A stretch of DNA of 64,000 nucleotides, from assembly GCF_951793255.1 (NCBI RefSeq), contig NZ_OX636706.1:3017809-3081808 (forward strand), in the 5' to 3' direction. Numbering within the stretch: position 1 is the first letter of the stretch; each line of letters begins with the position of its first letter. Positions 52,927 to 62,593 of the stretch are shown here, piece by piece. The position numbers and the translations under genes were made by a program. Source of the stretch: Desulfovibrio piger. GTDB lineage: Bacteria > Desulfobacterota > Desulfovibrionia > Desulfovibrionales > Desulfovibrionaceae. The notes under the pieces are model-generated. The model was given only the letters and a program-made list of their open reading frames with translations. It was not told the origin of the DNA and ran no database searches.

Positions 52927-53349
52927 ACTCCCCCACTCCCCTCAAAACGCGCTCATAAAGAACCCAGAAAGACGTGAGGGAGAGAGATATTCCACCAGAC
53001 TGCCCTGCTCTATGGATCTGCCGGCTGCCTCCGGCGTGAGAACCAAGAAGGACAAGGGAACGGGAACCCTGCAGCGTATGTAAAAAGGGATAGGGGCTGT
53101 CGGTCAGTACAGGCATGTGGGTGCACAGGCTGTGTTGTCGTGGAGCGCCAAACTTTCCGGACAGCGCGTAGGAGATGCAGGCTCCGGGCTGATGCACGGC
53201 CGTACGGAGGCGCCGAAAGGGATGGGGATCCCCTCGTCTTGCCGCATATATCGGCCGGGCTACCGGCATGCATACGGAACGGAGGACCCCCGAAGGGCAG
53301 CAAGCCCCCTGCAGGAGGACGTCCTCCTCCCCTGCCAGGCTACTCCCCA

Positions 53350-53380
53350 AAACACAAAAAGGCCCCCTTGCGGGGGCCCT
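53350..53380 (-). terminator. Terminator of the alpha operon
   Basis: On the minus strand GGCCCCC-GCAA-GGGGGCC is followed by TTTTTGTGTTTTG, about 50 bp after the rplQ stop. Confidence 0.9.
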
Positions 53381-53427
53381 TGTATCCTTTTCCCTCGTCC
53401 GGCCGGAGCCGGACACGGTCATCGGAA

Positions 53428-53832
53428 CTACTCGGCGCTTTCAGCCTTGGCGGGAGCTTCCGTCTTGGCTTCAGGCAGGCGGGTCAGTTCGATGATGGCC
53501 ATGGGAGCGTTATCGCCCTTGCGGGGCATGGCCAGCTTCATCACGCGGGTGTAACCACCAGGCACACCGGCGAACTGGGGACCAATTTCGTCAAACAGGC
53601 GCTTAACCAGAGCGTAGTCGCACAGCACGCGGTAAGCCAGACGGCGGGCGTGCAGGTCGTTGCGCTTGGCCAGGGAGATCAGCGGCTCGACAACGCCGCG
53701 GAGTTCCTTGGCTTTCACTTCGGTGGTGCGGATGCGGCCGTGGATAAGCAGCGCCTTGGCGAGATTGTGCAACAGGGCCTTACGGTGCGCAGGCGTCCGC
53801 GAAAGTTTTTTGCCGGAATTGCTATGCCTCAT
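53428..53832 (-). CDS. rplQ: 50S ribosomal protein L17
   Basis: 134 aa. [20 protein letters not shown] is the L17 start, so the frame beginning at 53880 is not used. The last 15 residues are an Ala/Glu-rich tail. Start overlaps the rpoA stop by 11 bp. Last gene of the alpha operon, as in most bacteria. Confidence 0.97.
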   Translation of the reverse strand: MRHSNSGKKLSRTPAHRKALLHNLAKALLIHGRIRTTEVKAKELRGVVEPLISLAKRNDLHARRLAYRVLCDYALVKRLFDEIGPQFAGVPGGYTRVMKLAMPRKGDNAPMAIIELTRLPEAKTEAPAKAESAE

Positions 53833-54865
53833 TTTGCTGCTTCCTTTTCCAGTCCTGATATTTCTTTTCGAAACCGTCAACCTTCATGCCGAAATCAAGG
53901 CCCATGTCGTGCAGGACTTCCTTGATCTCGTCCAGAGATTTACGGCCGAAGTTCTTGGTTTTGAGCATTTCAGCCTCGGAACGCTGCACCAGTTCGCCCA
54001 CCAGCGCGATGTTGGCACTGCGCAGGCAGTTGGTGGCGCGCACCGAAAGCTCGAGATCGTCGATGCTCTTGAAGAGATGCTCGTTGGTCTCGCCGCTGTC
54101 GCTGCTGCCGTGACGCATGTCACCGGACACACGTTCATCGAAGTTGATGAACACCGAGATCTGATCCTTGATGATCTTGGCGCTGTACGCGATGGCATCT
54201 TCAGGGGTCAGCGAGCCGTCGGTCCACACTTCGAGGATCAGGCGGTCGTAGTTGGTCATCTGACCCACACGAGCCTGCTCCACAGCGTAGGCGACCTTGC
54301 GAACCGGCGAGAAGGAGGAGTCCAGCTTAATCAAACCGATTTCATCGGCCAGACCTTCGTGCATGTCGGCAGGCACATAGCCCTTGCCCATGCGCACTTC
54401 AAATTCCATCTCCAGCACCACGTCCTCGGTGAGGGTGGCGATGTGCTGTTCAGGATTGAGCACGGTCACATGCTGATTGGCCTGAATCTGGGCGGCCGTA
54501 ACAGGCCCTTTGCTGTCAACGCGAAGCGTCAGGCGCTGCGGTTCGTCCGTGTCCATGCGCAGACGCACCTGCTTGATGTTCAGCACCACGTCGGTCACGT
54601 CTTCGAGGACGCCGTGGATGGTGGTGAACTCATGCTGCACGCCGGTAATCTTCACAGACACAAAGGCAGCACCCTGCAGGGAGGCAAGCAGCACACGACG
54701 CATGGCATTGCCGATGGTGGTGCCGTAACCTCTCTCCAGCGGTTCGCAAACAAACTTGCCGTGCGTGCTGCTGGCCGTGTCTTCGTCGCGCAGGATCTGG
54801 TCGGGCTTGACGAGCTCGTTCCAGTTGCGCGCATTGATAAGGCGTTCGCCCTGTTTGATAAGCAT
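53822..54865 (-). CDS. rpoA: RNA polymerase alpha subunit
   Basis: 347 aa. N-terminal dimerisation domain ([19 protein letters not shown]), flexible linker with many charged residues, and C-terminal DNA/activator-binding domain ([30 protein letters not shown]). About 18 residues longer than E. coli, mostly at the start and end. Between rpsD and rplQ. Confidence 0.98.
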   Translation of the reverse strand: MLIKQGERLINARNWNELVKPDQILRDEDTASSTHGKFVCEPLERGYGTTIGNAMRRVLLASLQGAAFVSVKITGVQHEFTTIHGVLEDVTDVVLNIKQVRLRMDTDEPQRLTLRVDSKGPVTAAQIQANQHVTVLNPEQHIATLTEDVVLEMEFEVRMGKGYVPADMHEGLADEIGLIKLDSSFSPVRKVAYAVEQARVGQMTNYDRLILEVWTDGSLTPEDAIAYSAKIIKDQISVFINFDERVSGDMRHGSSDSGETNEHLFKSIDDLELSVRATNCLRSANIALVGELVQRSEAEMLKTKNFGRKSLDEIKEVLHDMGLDFGMKVDGFEKKYQDWKRKQQNEA

Positions 54866-54876
54866 GAAGCCCCCGC

Positions 54877-55503
54877 TTATTTCGAGTAAAGTTCAACGAT
54901 CAGCTGTTCATTGACCGGGAACTGGATGTCGTCACGCTGCGGCAGAGCCTTCACGGTGCCCTTGAAAGCGGCGCCGTCGGCTTCCAGCCAGGCGGGGCAA
55001 CCGCGGCGGGCGATGACTTCCTGGGCTTCGGCCAGAACGGGGATCTTGCGGTTCTTTTCGGGCACTTCGATGGTATCGCCCACGCGCACCTGCAGCGAGG
55101 GGATGGTCACCTTGTGGCCATTGAGGGTGAAGATGCCGTGACGCACCAGCTGACGGGCCTGGTTACGGGAGTTGGCGAAACCGAGACGGTACACCACGTT
55201 GTCCAGGCGGCGTTCCAGGATCACCAGCAGGTTGGTACCGGTGACGCCCTTCTGCATTTCAGCCTTTTCGAAGTATCCGCGGAACTGCTTTTCCAGGATA
55301 CCGTAGCTGCGGCGGGTCTTCTGCTTCTCGCGCAGCTGGACAGCGTATTCGCTGACTTTCTTACGCGCACGGCCGTGCTGGCCAGGAGCGTAGGGACGGC
55401 GATCATAAGCGCACTTGTCGGTAAAGCAGCGGTCGCCCTTCAGGAAGAGCTTGCAGCCCTCGCGACGGCAAATGCGGCATTTGGCTTCAGTATATTTGGC
55501 CAT
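54877..55503 (-). CDS. rpsD: 30S ribosomal protein S4
   Basis: 208 aa. N-terminal zinc ribbon [18 protein letters not shown], then the S4 RNA-binding domain [23 protein letters not shown]. Primary 16S binder and, in many bacteria, translational regulator of this operon. It precedes rpoA by 11 bp. Confidence 0.98.
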   Translation of the reverse strand: MAKYTEAKCRICRREGCKLFLKGDRCFTDKCAYDRRPYAPGQHGRARKKVSEYAVQLREKQKTRRSYGILEKQFRGYFEKAEMQKGVTGTNLLVILERRLDNVVYRLGFANSRNQARQLVRHGIFTLNGHKVTIPSLQVRVGDTIEVPEKNRKIPVLAEAQEVIARRGCPAWLEADGAAFKGTVKALPQRDDIQFPVNEQLIVELYSK

Positions 55504-55550
55504 TTGAAGAATCCTCTTGCGTTGATTACCACTGCCTCTCGGGCAGCCAA

Positions 55551-55940
55551 CTACACGCGACGGCGCTTAGGCGGCCGGCAACCATTGTGGGGGATGGGCG
55601 TAACGTCGCGGATGAAAGCAACCCGGAAGCCAACAGCGGCAATGGCGCGCATGGCGGCTTCACGACCGGAGCCGGGGCCCTTCACATACACACCCACGGT
55701 GCGCATGCCGTTGTCCTGAGCCTTGCGGGCGGCAGTTTCGGCAGCAACCTGGGCAGCGAAGGGGGTGGACTTGCGGGAACCCTTGAAACCGCTCTGGCCG
55801 GAAGAGGCCCAGCTGATGGCGTTGCCGCGAGTGTCCGTAAAGGTGATGATGGTATTGTTGAACGAAGCCTGGATGTGGGCAATGCCCACGGGCACGTTCT
55901 TCTTTTCTCTTTTCTTGACCACTTTCTTGGGTCTGGCCAT
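55551..55940 (-). CDS. rpsK: 30S ribosomal protein S11
   Basis: 129 aa, as in E. coli. [30 protein letters not shown] and the [11 protein letters not shown] end are diagnostic. Platform protein of the small subunit. Between rpsM and rpsD. Confidence 0.98.
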   Translation of the reverse strand: MARPKKVVKKREKKNVPVGIAHIQASFNNTIITFTDTRGNAISWASSGQSGFKGSRKSTPFAAQVAAETAARKAQDNGMRTVGVYVKGPGSGREAAMRAIAAVGFRVAFIRDVTPIPHNGCRPPKRRRV

Positions 55941-55985
55941 GATATTACCTCAATCTGGCTAAATTCGCGTGAAAAGGAATGCGCC

Positions 55986-56354
55986 CTACTTCTTCTTGCC
56001 CACCACACCGCGACGGGGACCCTTGCGGGTACGCGCATTGGTGTGGGTGCGCTGACCGTGCACGGGCAGGCCGCGACGGTGACGCAGGCCACGGAAGCAG
56101 CCGATGTCCATGAGGCGCTTGATATTGGTAGAGATCTCGCGACGGAGGTCGCCTTCCACCTTGTAGTTCTGCTCGAGTTCCTTACGGATCTCGTTCACTT
56201 CGTCGGCGGAAAGATCATCAATGTTGCGCTCCCAGTTCACACCGGTGGTGCTCAGGATCTGCAGGGCCGTAGCACGGCCGATGCCATAGATATAGGTGAG
56301 CGCAATGTCCACACGTTTGCCACGAGGCAAATCAACACCTGCAATTCTCGCCAC
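55986..56354 (-). CDS. rpsM: 30S ribosomal protein S13
   Basis: 122 aa. [25 protein letters not shown] at the start and [28 protein letters not shown] at the end are typical. Lies at the subunit interface. First large gene of the alpha operon after rpmJ. Confidence 0.98.
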   Translation of the reverse strand: MARIAGVDLPRGKRVDIALTYIYGIGRATALQILSTTGVNWERNIDDLSADEVNEIRKELEQNYKVEGDLRREISTNIKRLMDIGCFRGLRHRRGLPVHGQRTHTNARTRKGPRRGVVGKKK

Positions 56355-56369
56355 AGTACGTCTCCTGCC

Positions 56370-56483
56370 CTAGCCCTGGCGCTGCTTGTGCCGGGGGTTT
56401 TCGCAGATAACTCGAAGAACACCCTTGCGCCGGATCACCTTGCACTTGGGGCATATTTTTTTGACGGAAGGTCTGACTTTCAT
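56370..56483 (-). CDS. rpmJ: 50S ribosomal protein L36
   Basis: 37 aa: [14 protein letters not shown]...[13 protein letters not shown], the zinc-type (C+) form with two CxxC-like pairs. The longer open frame to 56582 is not used. 15 bp upstream of rpsM. Confidence 0.97.
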
Positions 56484-56632
56484 GATTCGTCTCCAATGAG
56501 TGGCAAAGCCATCCGGCTTTGCGTGACCAAGGTTTGCCGCTGCCGGAAGCACAACACAAACCCGGTCAATACGGCTGCTCACCGCTCATTAGCAGCGGGA
56601 ACAGAAACCTTTATCCATCTTTACCTGCTCTG

Positions 56633-57427
56633 TCAACAACCAATTGTCGTCCGGTTCAGGCCGCGGTCCGAAATGCTCAGGATCCGGGGCCCGTCCGGCG
56701 TAATGGCTACACTGTGTTCAAAATGCGCAGCCAGGCGGCGGTCGCGTGTCACAGCAGTCCATTTGTCTTCCAGAACGTCCACCTCGTAGCTGCCGGCGGT
56801 GACCATGGGCTCAATGGCGATGACCATGCCGTTACGCAGGGTCAGCCCGCGGCCACCGGGGTGATAGTTGGGGACTTCCGGCTTTTCGTGCATCTTGGCG
56901 CCAACTCCGTGGCCCACATACTGACGCACGACATTGAAACCGGCGGCTTCCACATAGTTCTGCACGGCCATACCGATGGCATAGACATCGTTACCGGCAC
57001 GCGCCTGCTCGATGCCGACATAGAGGCTCTCCTCCGTGACGCGCATGAGCTTGCAGGCTTCCTCGCTCACCTTGCCCACAGGGAAGGTACGCGCAGCGTC
57101 GCCCACAAAACCTTCAAAGACCACGCCCATGTCGACGCTGACGATGTCCCCTTCCTCAAGCAGCCGCGGGGAGGGGAAGCCGTGGACCACCTGCTCGTTG
57201 ACCGAGCAGCATGTGGCGTAGGGGTAGCCGTAATAGCCCAAAAAGGCCGGTTTCACTTTATAATCGGCGCACATGTCGCGCGCCAGTTCTTCAAAGCGCA
57301 TGGTCGTTTCGCCCGGCTTCACGATGTCGCCGATGGCATCCAGGATGTTGGCCACCATACGGTTGGCCTCGCGCAGGCAGACGATCTCCCGCTCATTTTT
57401 GATGAATGCGCCTTGATACTTCTTCAT
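56633..57427 (-). CDS. map: Methionine aminopeptidase type I
   Basis: 264 aa. Removes N-terminal methionine co-translationally. Metal ligands appear in DMGVVFEGFVGDAART, HGVGAKMHEKP, AIEPMV and HFEHSVAIT. Between secY and rpmJ; co-transcription with the spc operon is likely. Start MKKYQGAFIKNEREI with an AAGAGAG-type site. Confidence 0.97.
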   Translation of the reverse strand: MKKYQGAFIKNEREIVCLREANRMVANILDAIGDIVKPGETTMRFEELARDMCADYKVKPAFLGYYGYPYATCCSVNEQVVHGFPSPRLLEEGDIVSVDMGVVFEGFVGDAARTFPVGKVSEEACKLMRVTEESLYVGIEQARAGNDVYAIGMAVQNYVEAAGFNVVRQYVGHGVGAKMHEKPEVPNYHPGGRGLTLRNGMVIAIEPMVTAGSYEVDVLEDKWTAVTRDRRLAAHFEHSVAITPDGPRILSISDRGLNRTTIGC

Positions 57428-57452
57428 GACTTTCCAGCTCTCTTTGCCAGAA

Positions 57453-58766
57453 TTACATGCGGCCGCCCTTGCGGGCCGCCTTGTTCATCAACCCCTGGTA
57501 CTGGGTTGAGATCATGTGGGACTCGACCTGATTCATGAAGTCCATGGCCACGCCGACAAGGATCAGCAGGCTGGTACCACCGAAGTAGAACGGCACGTTG
57601 AACTTGGCGATCATGAGCATGGGCAGCAGGGAAATGGCCGAGATGTACACCGCGCCGCTCAGGGTCAGACGCGAGAGTACGGTGTCGATGTATTCCTGGG
57701 TGCGTTCGCCGGGACGGATGCCGGGGACGAAGCCGCCGTTCTTCTTCAGGTTCTCGGCCATATCCTTCGGGTCGATGATGATGGCCGTGTAGAAGTAGCA
57801 GAAGAAGAAGATCAGGACAACATAGAGCACATTGTACAGGACGCCGTGCGGAGCAAAGAAGTCCGTGACCATCCTGACGTATTCATTGGTGGAGAACTGG
57901 CCCACCGTGGCCGGGAACAGCAGCAGCGACGAGGCGAAAATGGGCGGGATGACGCCCGCCGTATTGACGCGCAGGGGCAGGTGCGTGTTCTGGCCGCCAA
58001 ACATCTTGCGTCCGATCTGGCGCTTGGCGTAGCTGATGGGGATACGGCGCTGGGCACGCTCCACGAACACGATGGCCGTCAGCACGGCGGCCATGAGCAG
58101 CACGATGATGACCGCGAGGAAGATGCTCATGCTGCCGGACTTGATGAGGTCCATGGACTGCATGATGCCGCGCGGGATGCCCACCACGATACCGCAGAAG
58201 ATGATCAGGGAGATGCCGTTGCCGATACCGCGTTCAGTGATCTGCTCACCCAGCCACATGACGAGCATGGAACCGGCCGTGAAGGTGGCCATGGTCACCA
58301 TGCGGAAATGCCAGCCCGCATTGAGCACGATGGGCGTGCCGTCGGGGCTGGTCATGGATTCGAGCCCGATGGAGATGAACAGGCCCTGCACCAGGGTGAT
58401 CAGCACGGTCAGGTAACGGGTGTACTGGGTTATCTTGCGGCGTCCGGCCTGGCCTTCTTCCTTGGCCATGCGCTTGATGTCGGGGCTCACCACCTGCAAA
58501 AGCTGCATGATGATGGACGCCGAGATGTAGGGCATGACACCCAGAGCGAAGACGGACACGTTGGACAGGCCGCCACCGGAGAACATGTCGAACATGTCGA
58601 ACAACGTTCCCGACAGGCTTTTGAAGTACGCGGCCAGGGCCGCGGCATCCACACCGGGGATGGGCACATGCACACCGATTCTGTAGCAGCACAGAAGGAG
58701 GAAGGTCCAGCCCAGGCGCTTGGCCAGAGAAGATTGTCCGAGGGGATTAACCGATGCTGATGCCAT
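57453..58766 (-). CDS. secY: Protein translocase subunit SecY
   Basis: 437 aa with ten transmembrane segments, the channel of the Sec translocon. RLGWTFLLLCCYRIGVHVPIPGVD opens it, and the plug-side and RRIPISYAKR cytoplasmic loops are conserved. It follows rplO and precedes map. The 119-bp gap before it holds a 10-bp GC hairpin (58822-58847). Confidence 0.98.
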   Translation of the reverse strand: MASASVNPLGQSSLAKRLGWTFLLLCCYRIGVHVPIPGVDAAALAAYFKSLSGTLFDMFDMFSGGGLSNVSVFALGVMPYISASIIMQLLQVVSPDIKRMAKEEGQAGRRKITQYTRYLTVLITLVQGLFISIGLESMTSPDGTPIVLNAGWHFRMVTMATFTAGSMLVMWLGEQITERGIGNGISLIIFCGIVVGIPRGIMQSMDLIKSGSMSIFLAVIIVLLMAAVLTAIVFVERAQRRIPISYAKRQIGRKMFGGQNTHLPLRVNTAGVIPPIFASSLLLFPATVGQFSTNEYVRMVTDFFAPHGVLYNVLYVVLIFFFCYFYTAIIIDPKDMAENLKKNGGFVPGIRPGERTQEYIDTVLSRLTLSGAVYISAISLLPMLMIAKFNVPFYFGGTSLLILVGVAMDFMNQVESHMISTQYQGLMNKAARKGGRM

Positions 58767-58821
58767 GAATCACTCGTTACCTTTTACGCTGTAAGGGACG
58801 CATATGCGCGGGAGCGTCTTT

Positions 58822-58847
58822 ACCCCGCGCCCATTCCGGCGCGGGGT
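58822..58847 (-). promoter_or_regulatory. GC-rich hairpin between rplO and secY
   Basis: ACCCCGCGCC/GGCGCGGGGT with a 6-nt loop, in the leader of secY. No U-run on the minus strand, so it is more likely an mRNA-stability or translational element than a terminator. Confidence 0.4.
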
Positions 58848-58885
58848 CAAAGACATCCGCCTGCCGTTACCGGCATGGCGCATAA

Positions 58886-59350
58886 TTACTCAGCCGCTTG
58901 CGCAGCTTCAAGTTCGGTGGCTTCGCCGCCGGCGTTGCGGATCTTTTCCGCAGCGGCCTGGCTGAACTTGTGAGCTTCCACCTTGATGGCCGACTTCACT
59001 TCGCCGCGGGAAAGCACTTTCACGGGCGCGCCCAGACGGGCCAGGCCGCGGGCGTAGATGTCGTCCAGGGTGATCTCGCTCTTGCCTTCAAAGGCTTCCT
59101 GCAGACGGTCCAGATTGATCACGTCGTAGGTCACCTTGAAGGGGAAGTTCTTGAAGCCGTGCTTGGGAAGACGACGCTGCAGGGGCATCTGGCCGCCTTC
59201 GAAACCGGGACGCACACCGCCGCCGGCACGGGCGTTCTGACCCTTGTTACCCTTGCCAGCGGTGCAGCCCAGGCCGGAACCGGAACCACGGCCCACACGA
59301 CGGCGGGTTTTGCGCTCTTCCGGGAAGGGAAAGAGATTGTGCAGTTGCAT
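58886..59350 (-). CDS. rplO: 50S ribosomal protein L15
   Basis: 154 aa. MQLHNLFPFPEERKTRRRVGRGSGSGLGCTAGKGNKGQ is the Gly-rich L15 start; AHKFSQAAAEKI lies near the end with an Ala/Glu tail. Between rpmD and secY. Confidence 0.97.
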   Translation of the reverse strand: MQLHNLFPFPEERKTRRRVGRGSGSGLGCTAGKGNKGQNARAGGGVRPGFEGGQMPLQRRLPKHGFKNFPFKVTYDVINLDRLQEAFEGKSEITLDDIYARGLARLGAPVKVLSRGEVKSAIKVEAHKFSQAAAEKIRNAGGEATELEAAQAAE

Positions 59351-59377
59351 GATATATACTCCTCCTGCGGCCGTGGA

Positions 59378-59554
59378 CTAGTCCACCAGGGCCACAAGGT
59401 GCGAAACTTTGGCGATGATGCCCCGGATGGCCGGGGTGTCCTTGAACGACTTGACCTGTTCGCGACGCTTGAGGCCAAGGGAGTCCAGCAGCTTGCGCTG
59501 GGCCGGCGTGGTGCCGATGCGAGAACGCACGAGTTTGACCGTAATTTCAGCCAT
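59378..59554 (-). CDS. rpmD: 50S ribosomal protein L30
   Basis: 58 aa: MAEITVKLVRSRIG, LDSLGLKRREQV, IRGIIAKVSHLV. Full-length for L30, 3 bp after the rpsE stop. Standard place between rpsE and rplO. Confidence 0.96.
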   Translation of the reverse strand: MAEITVKLVRSRIGTTPAQRKLLDSLGLKRREQVKSFKDTPAIRGIIAKVSHLVALVD

Positions 59555-59557
59555 GAC

Positions 59558-60070
59558 TTACTTCCTCGGGGCTTCGAGCTTCTTGCCACGCAGCTCGGAC
59601 ACTTCGTCAGCGCTGCGCAGGGAGATCAGGCCCTGCATGGTGGCACGCAGCACGTTATGGGGGTTGTTGGTGCCGATGGCCTTGGCCAGGACGTCACGCA
59701 CGCCCACGGCTTCCATGACGGCACGCACGGCACCACCGGCGATGATACCGGTACCTTCGGAGGCGGGCTTCAGCATGACGCGACCAGCGCCGAAGCGGCC
59801 CAGCACTTCGTAAGGCAGGGTGCCTTCCACCAGAGGAATCTGCACGCGGTTCTTGCGAGCGCGTTCAGTGGCCTTGCGCAGGGCTTCGGGCACTTCCTGG
59901 GCCTTGCCCAGGCCGTAGCCCACGCCACCCTTGCCGTCGCCCACCACCACAAGGGCGCTGAAGCTGAAACGGCGACCGCCCTTGACCACCTTGGCCACGC
60001 GGTTCAGGGAGACGATCTTTTCGATTTCGCCCAATTCGTTCTGTTTGGTTTCGGTATTTTCCTGACGCAT
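59558..60070 (-). CDS. rpsE: 30S ribosomal protein S5
   Basis: 170 aa. [23 protein letters not shown] and [13 protein letters not shown] are S5 signatures; fidelity protein near the decoding centre. One base separates it from rplR. Confidence 0.98.
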   Translation of the reverse strand: MRQENTETKQNELGEIEKIVSLNRVAKVVKGGRRFSFSALVVVGDGKGGVGYGLGKAQEVPEALRKATERARKNRVQIPLVEGTLPYEVLGRFGAGRVMLKPASEGTGIIAGGAVRAVMEAVGVRDVLAKAIGTNNPHNVLRATMQGLISLRSADEVSELRGKKLEAPRK

Positions 60071-60071
60071 A

Positions 60072-60431
60072 TTAGAACTCCAGGCCGCCTTCGCGGGCGC
60101 CGTCGGCCACGGCTTTCACGCGACCGTGATAAAGGTACCCGTTGCGATCAAACACCACCTGGGTGATGTTCTTTTCCTTGGCAAGACGGGCGATTTCCAT
60201 GCCCACCTTCTCGGCGCCGGCCAGGTTGCAATGCATACCGGCTTCGGTCTTGGCCAGGCTGAGGGTGGAGGCGGCGACCAGGGTGGCGCCTTCCTGATCG
60301 TTCACGATCTGGGCGTAGATGTGCATGTGGGAGCGGTACACCACCAGACGGGGACGTTCGGCGGTACCCTGCACCTTTTTACGAATGCGGACCTTGCGGC
60401 GCTGACGGGATTCATTCTTGGTAAGCTTCAT
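60072..60431 (-). CDS. rplR: 50S ribosomal protein L18
   Basis: 119 aa. [20 protein letters not shown] and [28 protein letters not shown] are diagnostic; 5S rRNA-binding. Between rplF and rpsE. Confidence 0.98.
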   Translation of the reverse strand: MKLTKNESRQRRKVRIRKKVQGTAERPRLVVYRSHMHIYAQIVNDQEGATLVAASTLSLAKTEAGMHCNLAGAEKVGMEIARLAKEKNITQVVFDRNGYLYHGRVKAVADGAREGGLEF

Positions 60432-60445
60432 GACGCAATCCCTAC

Positions 60446-60985
60446 CTACTTCTTGCCGCCGGACTTACCGACCTTGCGGCGGATGGTCTCGGTGGTATAC
60501 TTGATACCCTTGCCCTTGTAGGGTTCGGGCTTGCGGATGCGACGGATCTTGGCGGCCATTTCGCCCACCAGTTCCTTGTCGGCGCCGCTGATGGTCAGGA
60601 TCTGACCTTCGGCCTTGGCCTGGATGCCTTCGGGCAGTTCCACCAGCACGGGGTGGGAGAAGCCCACGGACAGTTCCACCAGGTTGCCCTTGACGGCAAC
60701 GCGGTAGCCCACGCCGATCACTTCCAGGGACTTGGAGAAGCCCTTGGTCACGCCTTCGATGCAGTTGGCGAGCAGGGTGCGGCGCAGACCGTGCTGGGCA
60801 CGGCTGTGACGGTCGTCTTCCACGCGGGTCAGGGTCAGCACACCGTCGGTGAGGTCATAATTCAGCAGGCTGCACACAGGGGTATGCAGCGTACCCTTGG
60901 GGCCCTTCACTTCCACAACATCCGTTCCGATCTTGACTTCAACGCCAGCGGGAACGGTAATGGGCTGTTTGCCGATACGAGACAT
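60446..60985 (-). CDS. rplF: 50S ribosomal protein L6
   Basis: 179 aa. MSRIGKQPITVPAGVEV start and RKPEPYKGKGIKY near the end are typical. Ten bp after rpsH. Confidence 0.98.
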   Translation of the reverse strand: MSRIGKQPITVPAGVEVKIGTDVVEVKGPKGTLHTPVCSLLNYDLTDGVLTLTRVEDDRHSRAQHGLRRTLLANCIEGVTKGFSKSLEVIGVGYRVAVKGNLVELSVGFSHPVLVELPEGIQAKAEGQILTISGADKELVGEMAAKIRRIRKPEPYKGKGIKYTTETIRRKVGKSGGKK

Positions 60986-60994
60986 GGTGCACCC

Positions 60995-61375
60995 CTACCA
61001 GATTTCACACAGAAGTTCGCCGCCCACCTTCTTTTCATGGGCGGTCATGCCGTCCAGCACACCGCTGGACGTGGACAGAATGCAAATGCCGAGGCCGTTC
61101 TGCACCTTGGGGATCTGGTGAGCGCCCACATACACGCGGCGACCGGGGGTGCTGACGCGCTTCAGGCCGGAGATGACGGCCTTGCCCTTCTGGTACTTCA
61201 GCGTGATGGTAATGTTGCGGTCGTCGATAGCCACGTCTTCGACGTAACCTTCCTGCTTGAGGATGGCGGCTAAGGCTTCTTTCATCTTCGAGCGCGGCAC
61301 ATTCACTTCCTTGTGCAGGGCCAAATGTGCGTTGCGGATACGGGTCAGCATATCCGCAATAGGATCTGTCAACAT
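60995..61375 (-). CDS. rpsH: 30S ribosomal protein S8
   Basis: 126 aa. MLTDPIADMLTRIRNA and ILSTSSGVLDGMTAHEKKVGGELLCEIW are diagnostic. S8 is the usual translational autoregulator of the spc operon. It is now the first gene of the downstream half, since IS200-like DNA separates it from rpsN. TAAGGAG precedes the ATG. Confidence 0.98.
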   Translation of the reverse strand: MLTDPIADMLTRIRNAHLALHKEVNVPRSKMKEALAAILKQEGYVEDVAIDDRNITITLKYQKGKAVISGLKRVSTPGRRVYVGAHQIPKVQNGLGICILSTSSGVLDGMTAHEKKVGGELLCEIW

Positions 61376-61447
61376 CGATAGCTCCTAAGGTTGGTTTCGT
61401 GAGGGGTTAGCGGCCCCATGCCGCCACTTCCCGCACACAATCGAAAG

Positions 61448-61476
61448 TTCATATCCCAAGCCGGAGCAAAAGGCAA
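61448..61476 (-). promoter_or_regulatory. Candidate promoter for rpsH and downstream spc genes
   Basis: On the minus strand TTGCCT (61476-61471), 17-bp spacer, TATGAA (61453-61448), 72 bp before the rpsH start. Each box matches consensus in four of six places. It would serve the genes cut off from the upstream half of the operon. Confidence 0.35.
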
Positions 61477-61611
61477 TGTTTTTTTGCTCACGGCCTGAAA
61501 ATCCGCTCTTTCCAGGGCGTTCCCGAGTCATGCCGGCGCCGGTCCTGCCGGGGCATCCCGGCCTGCATGCGAGGGACCAGGCACCGGATCGCCGCACCAT
61601 GATTGAACACT

Positions 61612-61693
61612 CCACCGGCTAAAGCCGGTGGATTCACCGTGGCGACTAAAGTCGCGTTCCGGCTAAAGCCGGTATGGCCCCTGCTGAAGCAGG
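61612..61693. repeat. Array of four tetraloop hairpins (IS right end)
   Basis: CCACCGGC-TAAA-GCCGGTGG (61612-61631), GCGAC-TAAA-GTCGC (61642-61655), CCGGC-TAAA-GCCGG (61659-61672), CCTGC-TGAA-GCAGG (61680-61693). Perfect stems with near-identical loops, 3-10 bp apart, just after the transposase stop. Confidence 0.85.
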
Positions 61694-61699
61694 CTGAAG

Positions 61700-62131
61700 T
61701 CATTCCCCCTCAATTCGGAAGGTTTCATCTGCATCTTCCTGTTGCGTGATGTATTGCTTAATGACCTCATCGGTCACATTGCCACTGCTGCAACAGAAAT
61801 AGCCACGCGCCCACATATGACGTCCCCAGTACTGGCGGCGCAACAATGGAAATTCATTTATCATGGCATGCGCGGTTCGGCCTTTCAGTTGTTGCATCAA
61901 CTTGCTCACAGCAAGGCTTGGTGAAATCGAAACGAAAAGATGGATATGGTCGGGTGCTATATGTCCTTTGAGAATTTCCACCTGCTTTTCACAGATGCCG
62001 CGTATCAGCGACCTGGCTCTCTGGGCGATGTCGCCTGACAAAATCTTTTTCCTGTACTTGGTTATCCAGACCAGGTGCAGGTGAATTGAAAAAACACTGT
62101 GGGAGCCTTTACGATAATTGCTCATGCCCAC
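61700..62131 (-). CDS. tnpA: IS200-like Y1 transposase TnpA
   Basis: 143 aa, normal size. HUH motif H62-I-H64 (APDHIHLFVSIS), catalytic Y127 (VIKQYITQQ), and the YWGRHMWARGYFCCS region are all present, so it looks active. Makes single-strand cuts at hairpin ends. Same direction as the ribosomal genes, so read-through is not opposed. Start MGMSNYRKGS (or the Met two codons later). Confidence 0.93.
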   Translation of the reverse strand: MGMSNYRKGSHSVFSIHLHLVWITKYRKKILSGDIAQRARSLIRGICEKQVEILKGHIAPDHIHLFVSISPSLAVSKLMQQLKGRTAHAMINEFPLLRRQYWGRHMWARGYFCCSSGNVTDEVIKQYITQQEDADETFRIEGE

Positions 62132-62171
62132 AGACTACAAAAGAAACGCTAAAGCCGCCACCTAAAGGTGG

Positions 62172-62593
62172 GGGTTTTACCCCTCCCTGAGTGGGACAAT
62201 AAAAACGGGGCTGCTCCACTGCAGGAGTCCCGCCCGTCTCCGGTGCGACCCGCGCCGCATGGCCGGCTCCACCGGACTTTCCGGCAGGGCACGGCGTACG
62301 GCGCGCAGGGGCAGATAGCCCATCTGTCATCGGGAAGCAAGCAAAATTTGCAAAAGGAAGGAGACCGGCCGGATGAAGAACGTATCTCGAAAGAGGATAC
62401 GTCCCTCCCCAGAAGCCGGAAACCATGTAAGACTGCGCCCCCGGATGCGGACAAGGGACCTTCCTGCCCGGGGCCGCCCGCCGGATGCAGGAAGCGCCGG
62501 GGCACAGTCCCCTCTCCCCTGCCCTTCTCCGGAAACGGAAAGAGGGACCCCTTTCGGAGTCCCTCCATCTTTCAGATCAGTCCGGGATGCGGA
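62172..62593. other. Extra DNA between IS and rpsN, no gene seen
   Basis: About 420 bp. Apart from a terminator-like hairpin at 62542-62565 I see neither a gene nor a clear relic. It is not part of a standard spc operon spacing (usually under 30 bp), so it came with or before the insertion. Confidence 0.45.
62542..62565 (-). terminator. Putative terminator after rpsN
   Basis: GAGGGAC/GTCCCTC stem with CC/GG above one mismatch. On the minus strand it is followed by TTTCCGTTTCC, a modest U-run. It lies 29 bp past the rpsN stop. Confidence 0.5.

Larger units (their letters stand above)
61612..62171 (-). mobile_element. IS200/IS605-type insertion in the spc operon
   Basis: A Y1 transposase gene with hairpins at both ends: one CCACC-TAAA-GGTGG at 62158-62171 and four at 61612-61693. 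No terminal inverted repeats or target duplication, as expected for this class. Exact tips cannot be set without an empty site. Confidence 0.75.

Noticed and set aside
52820..53422. Minus-strand open frame between rplQ and selD
   Set aside because: It runs through the rplQ terminator and a long hairpin, and the translation looks random.
53140..53925. Plus-strand frame across the rplQ region
   Set aside because: Antisense shadow of rplQ and its terminator.
61612..61693. CRISPR-like array
   Set aside because: The units are individual hairpins with different stems and 3-10-bp gaps, not constant repeats with spacers.
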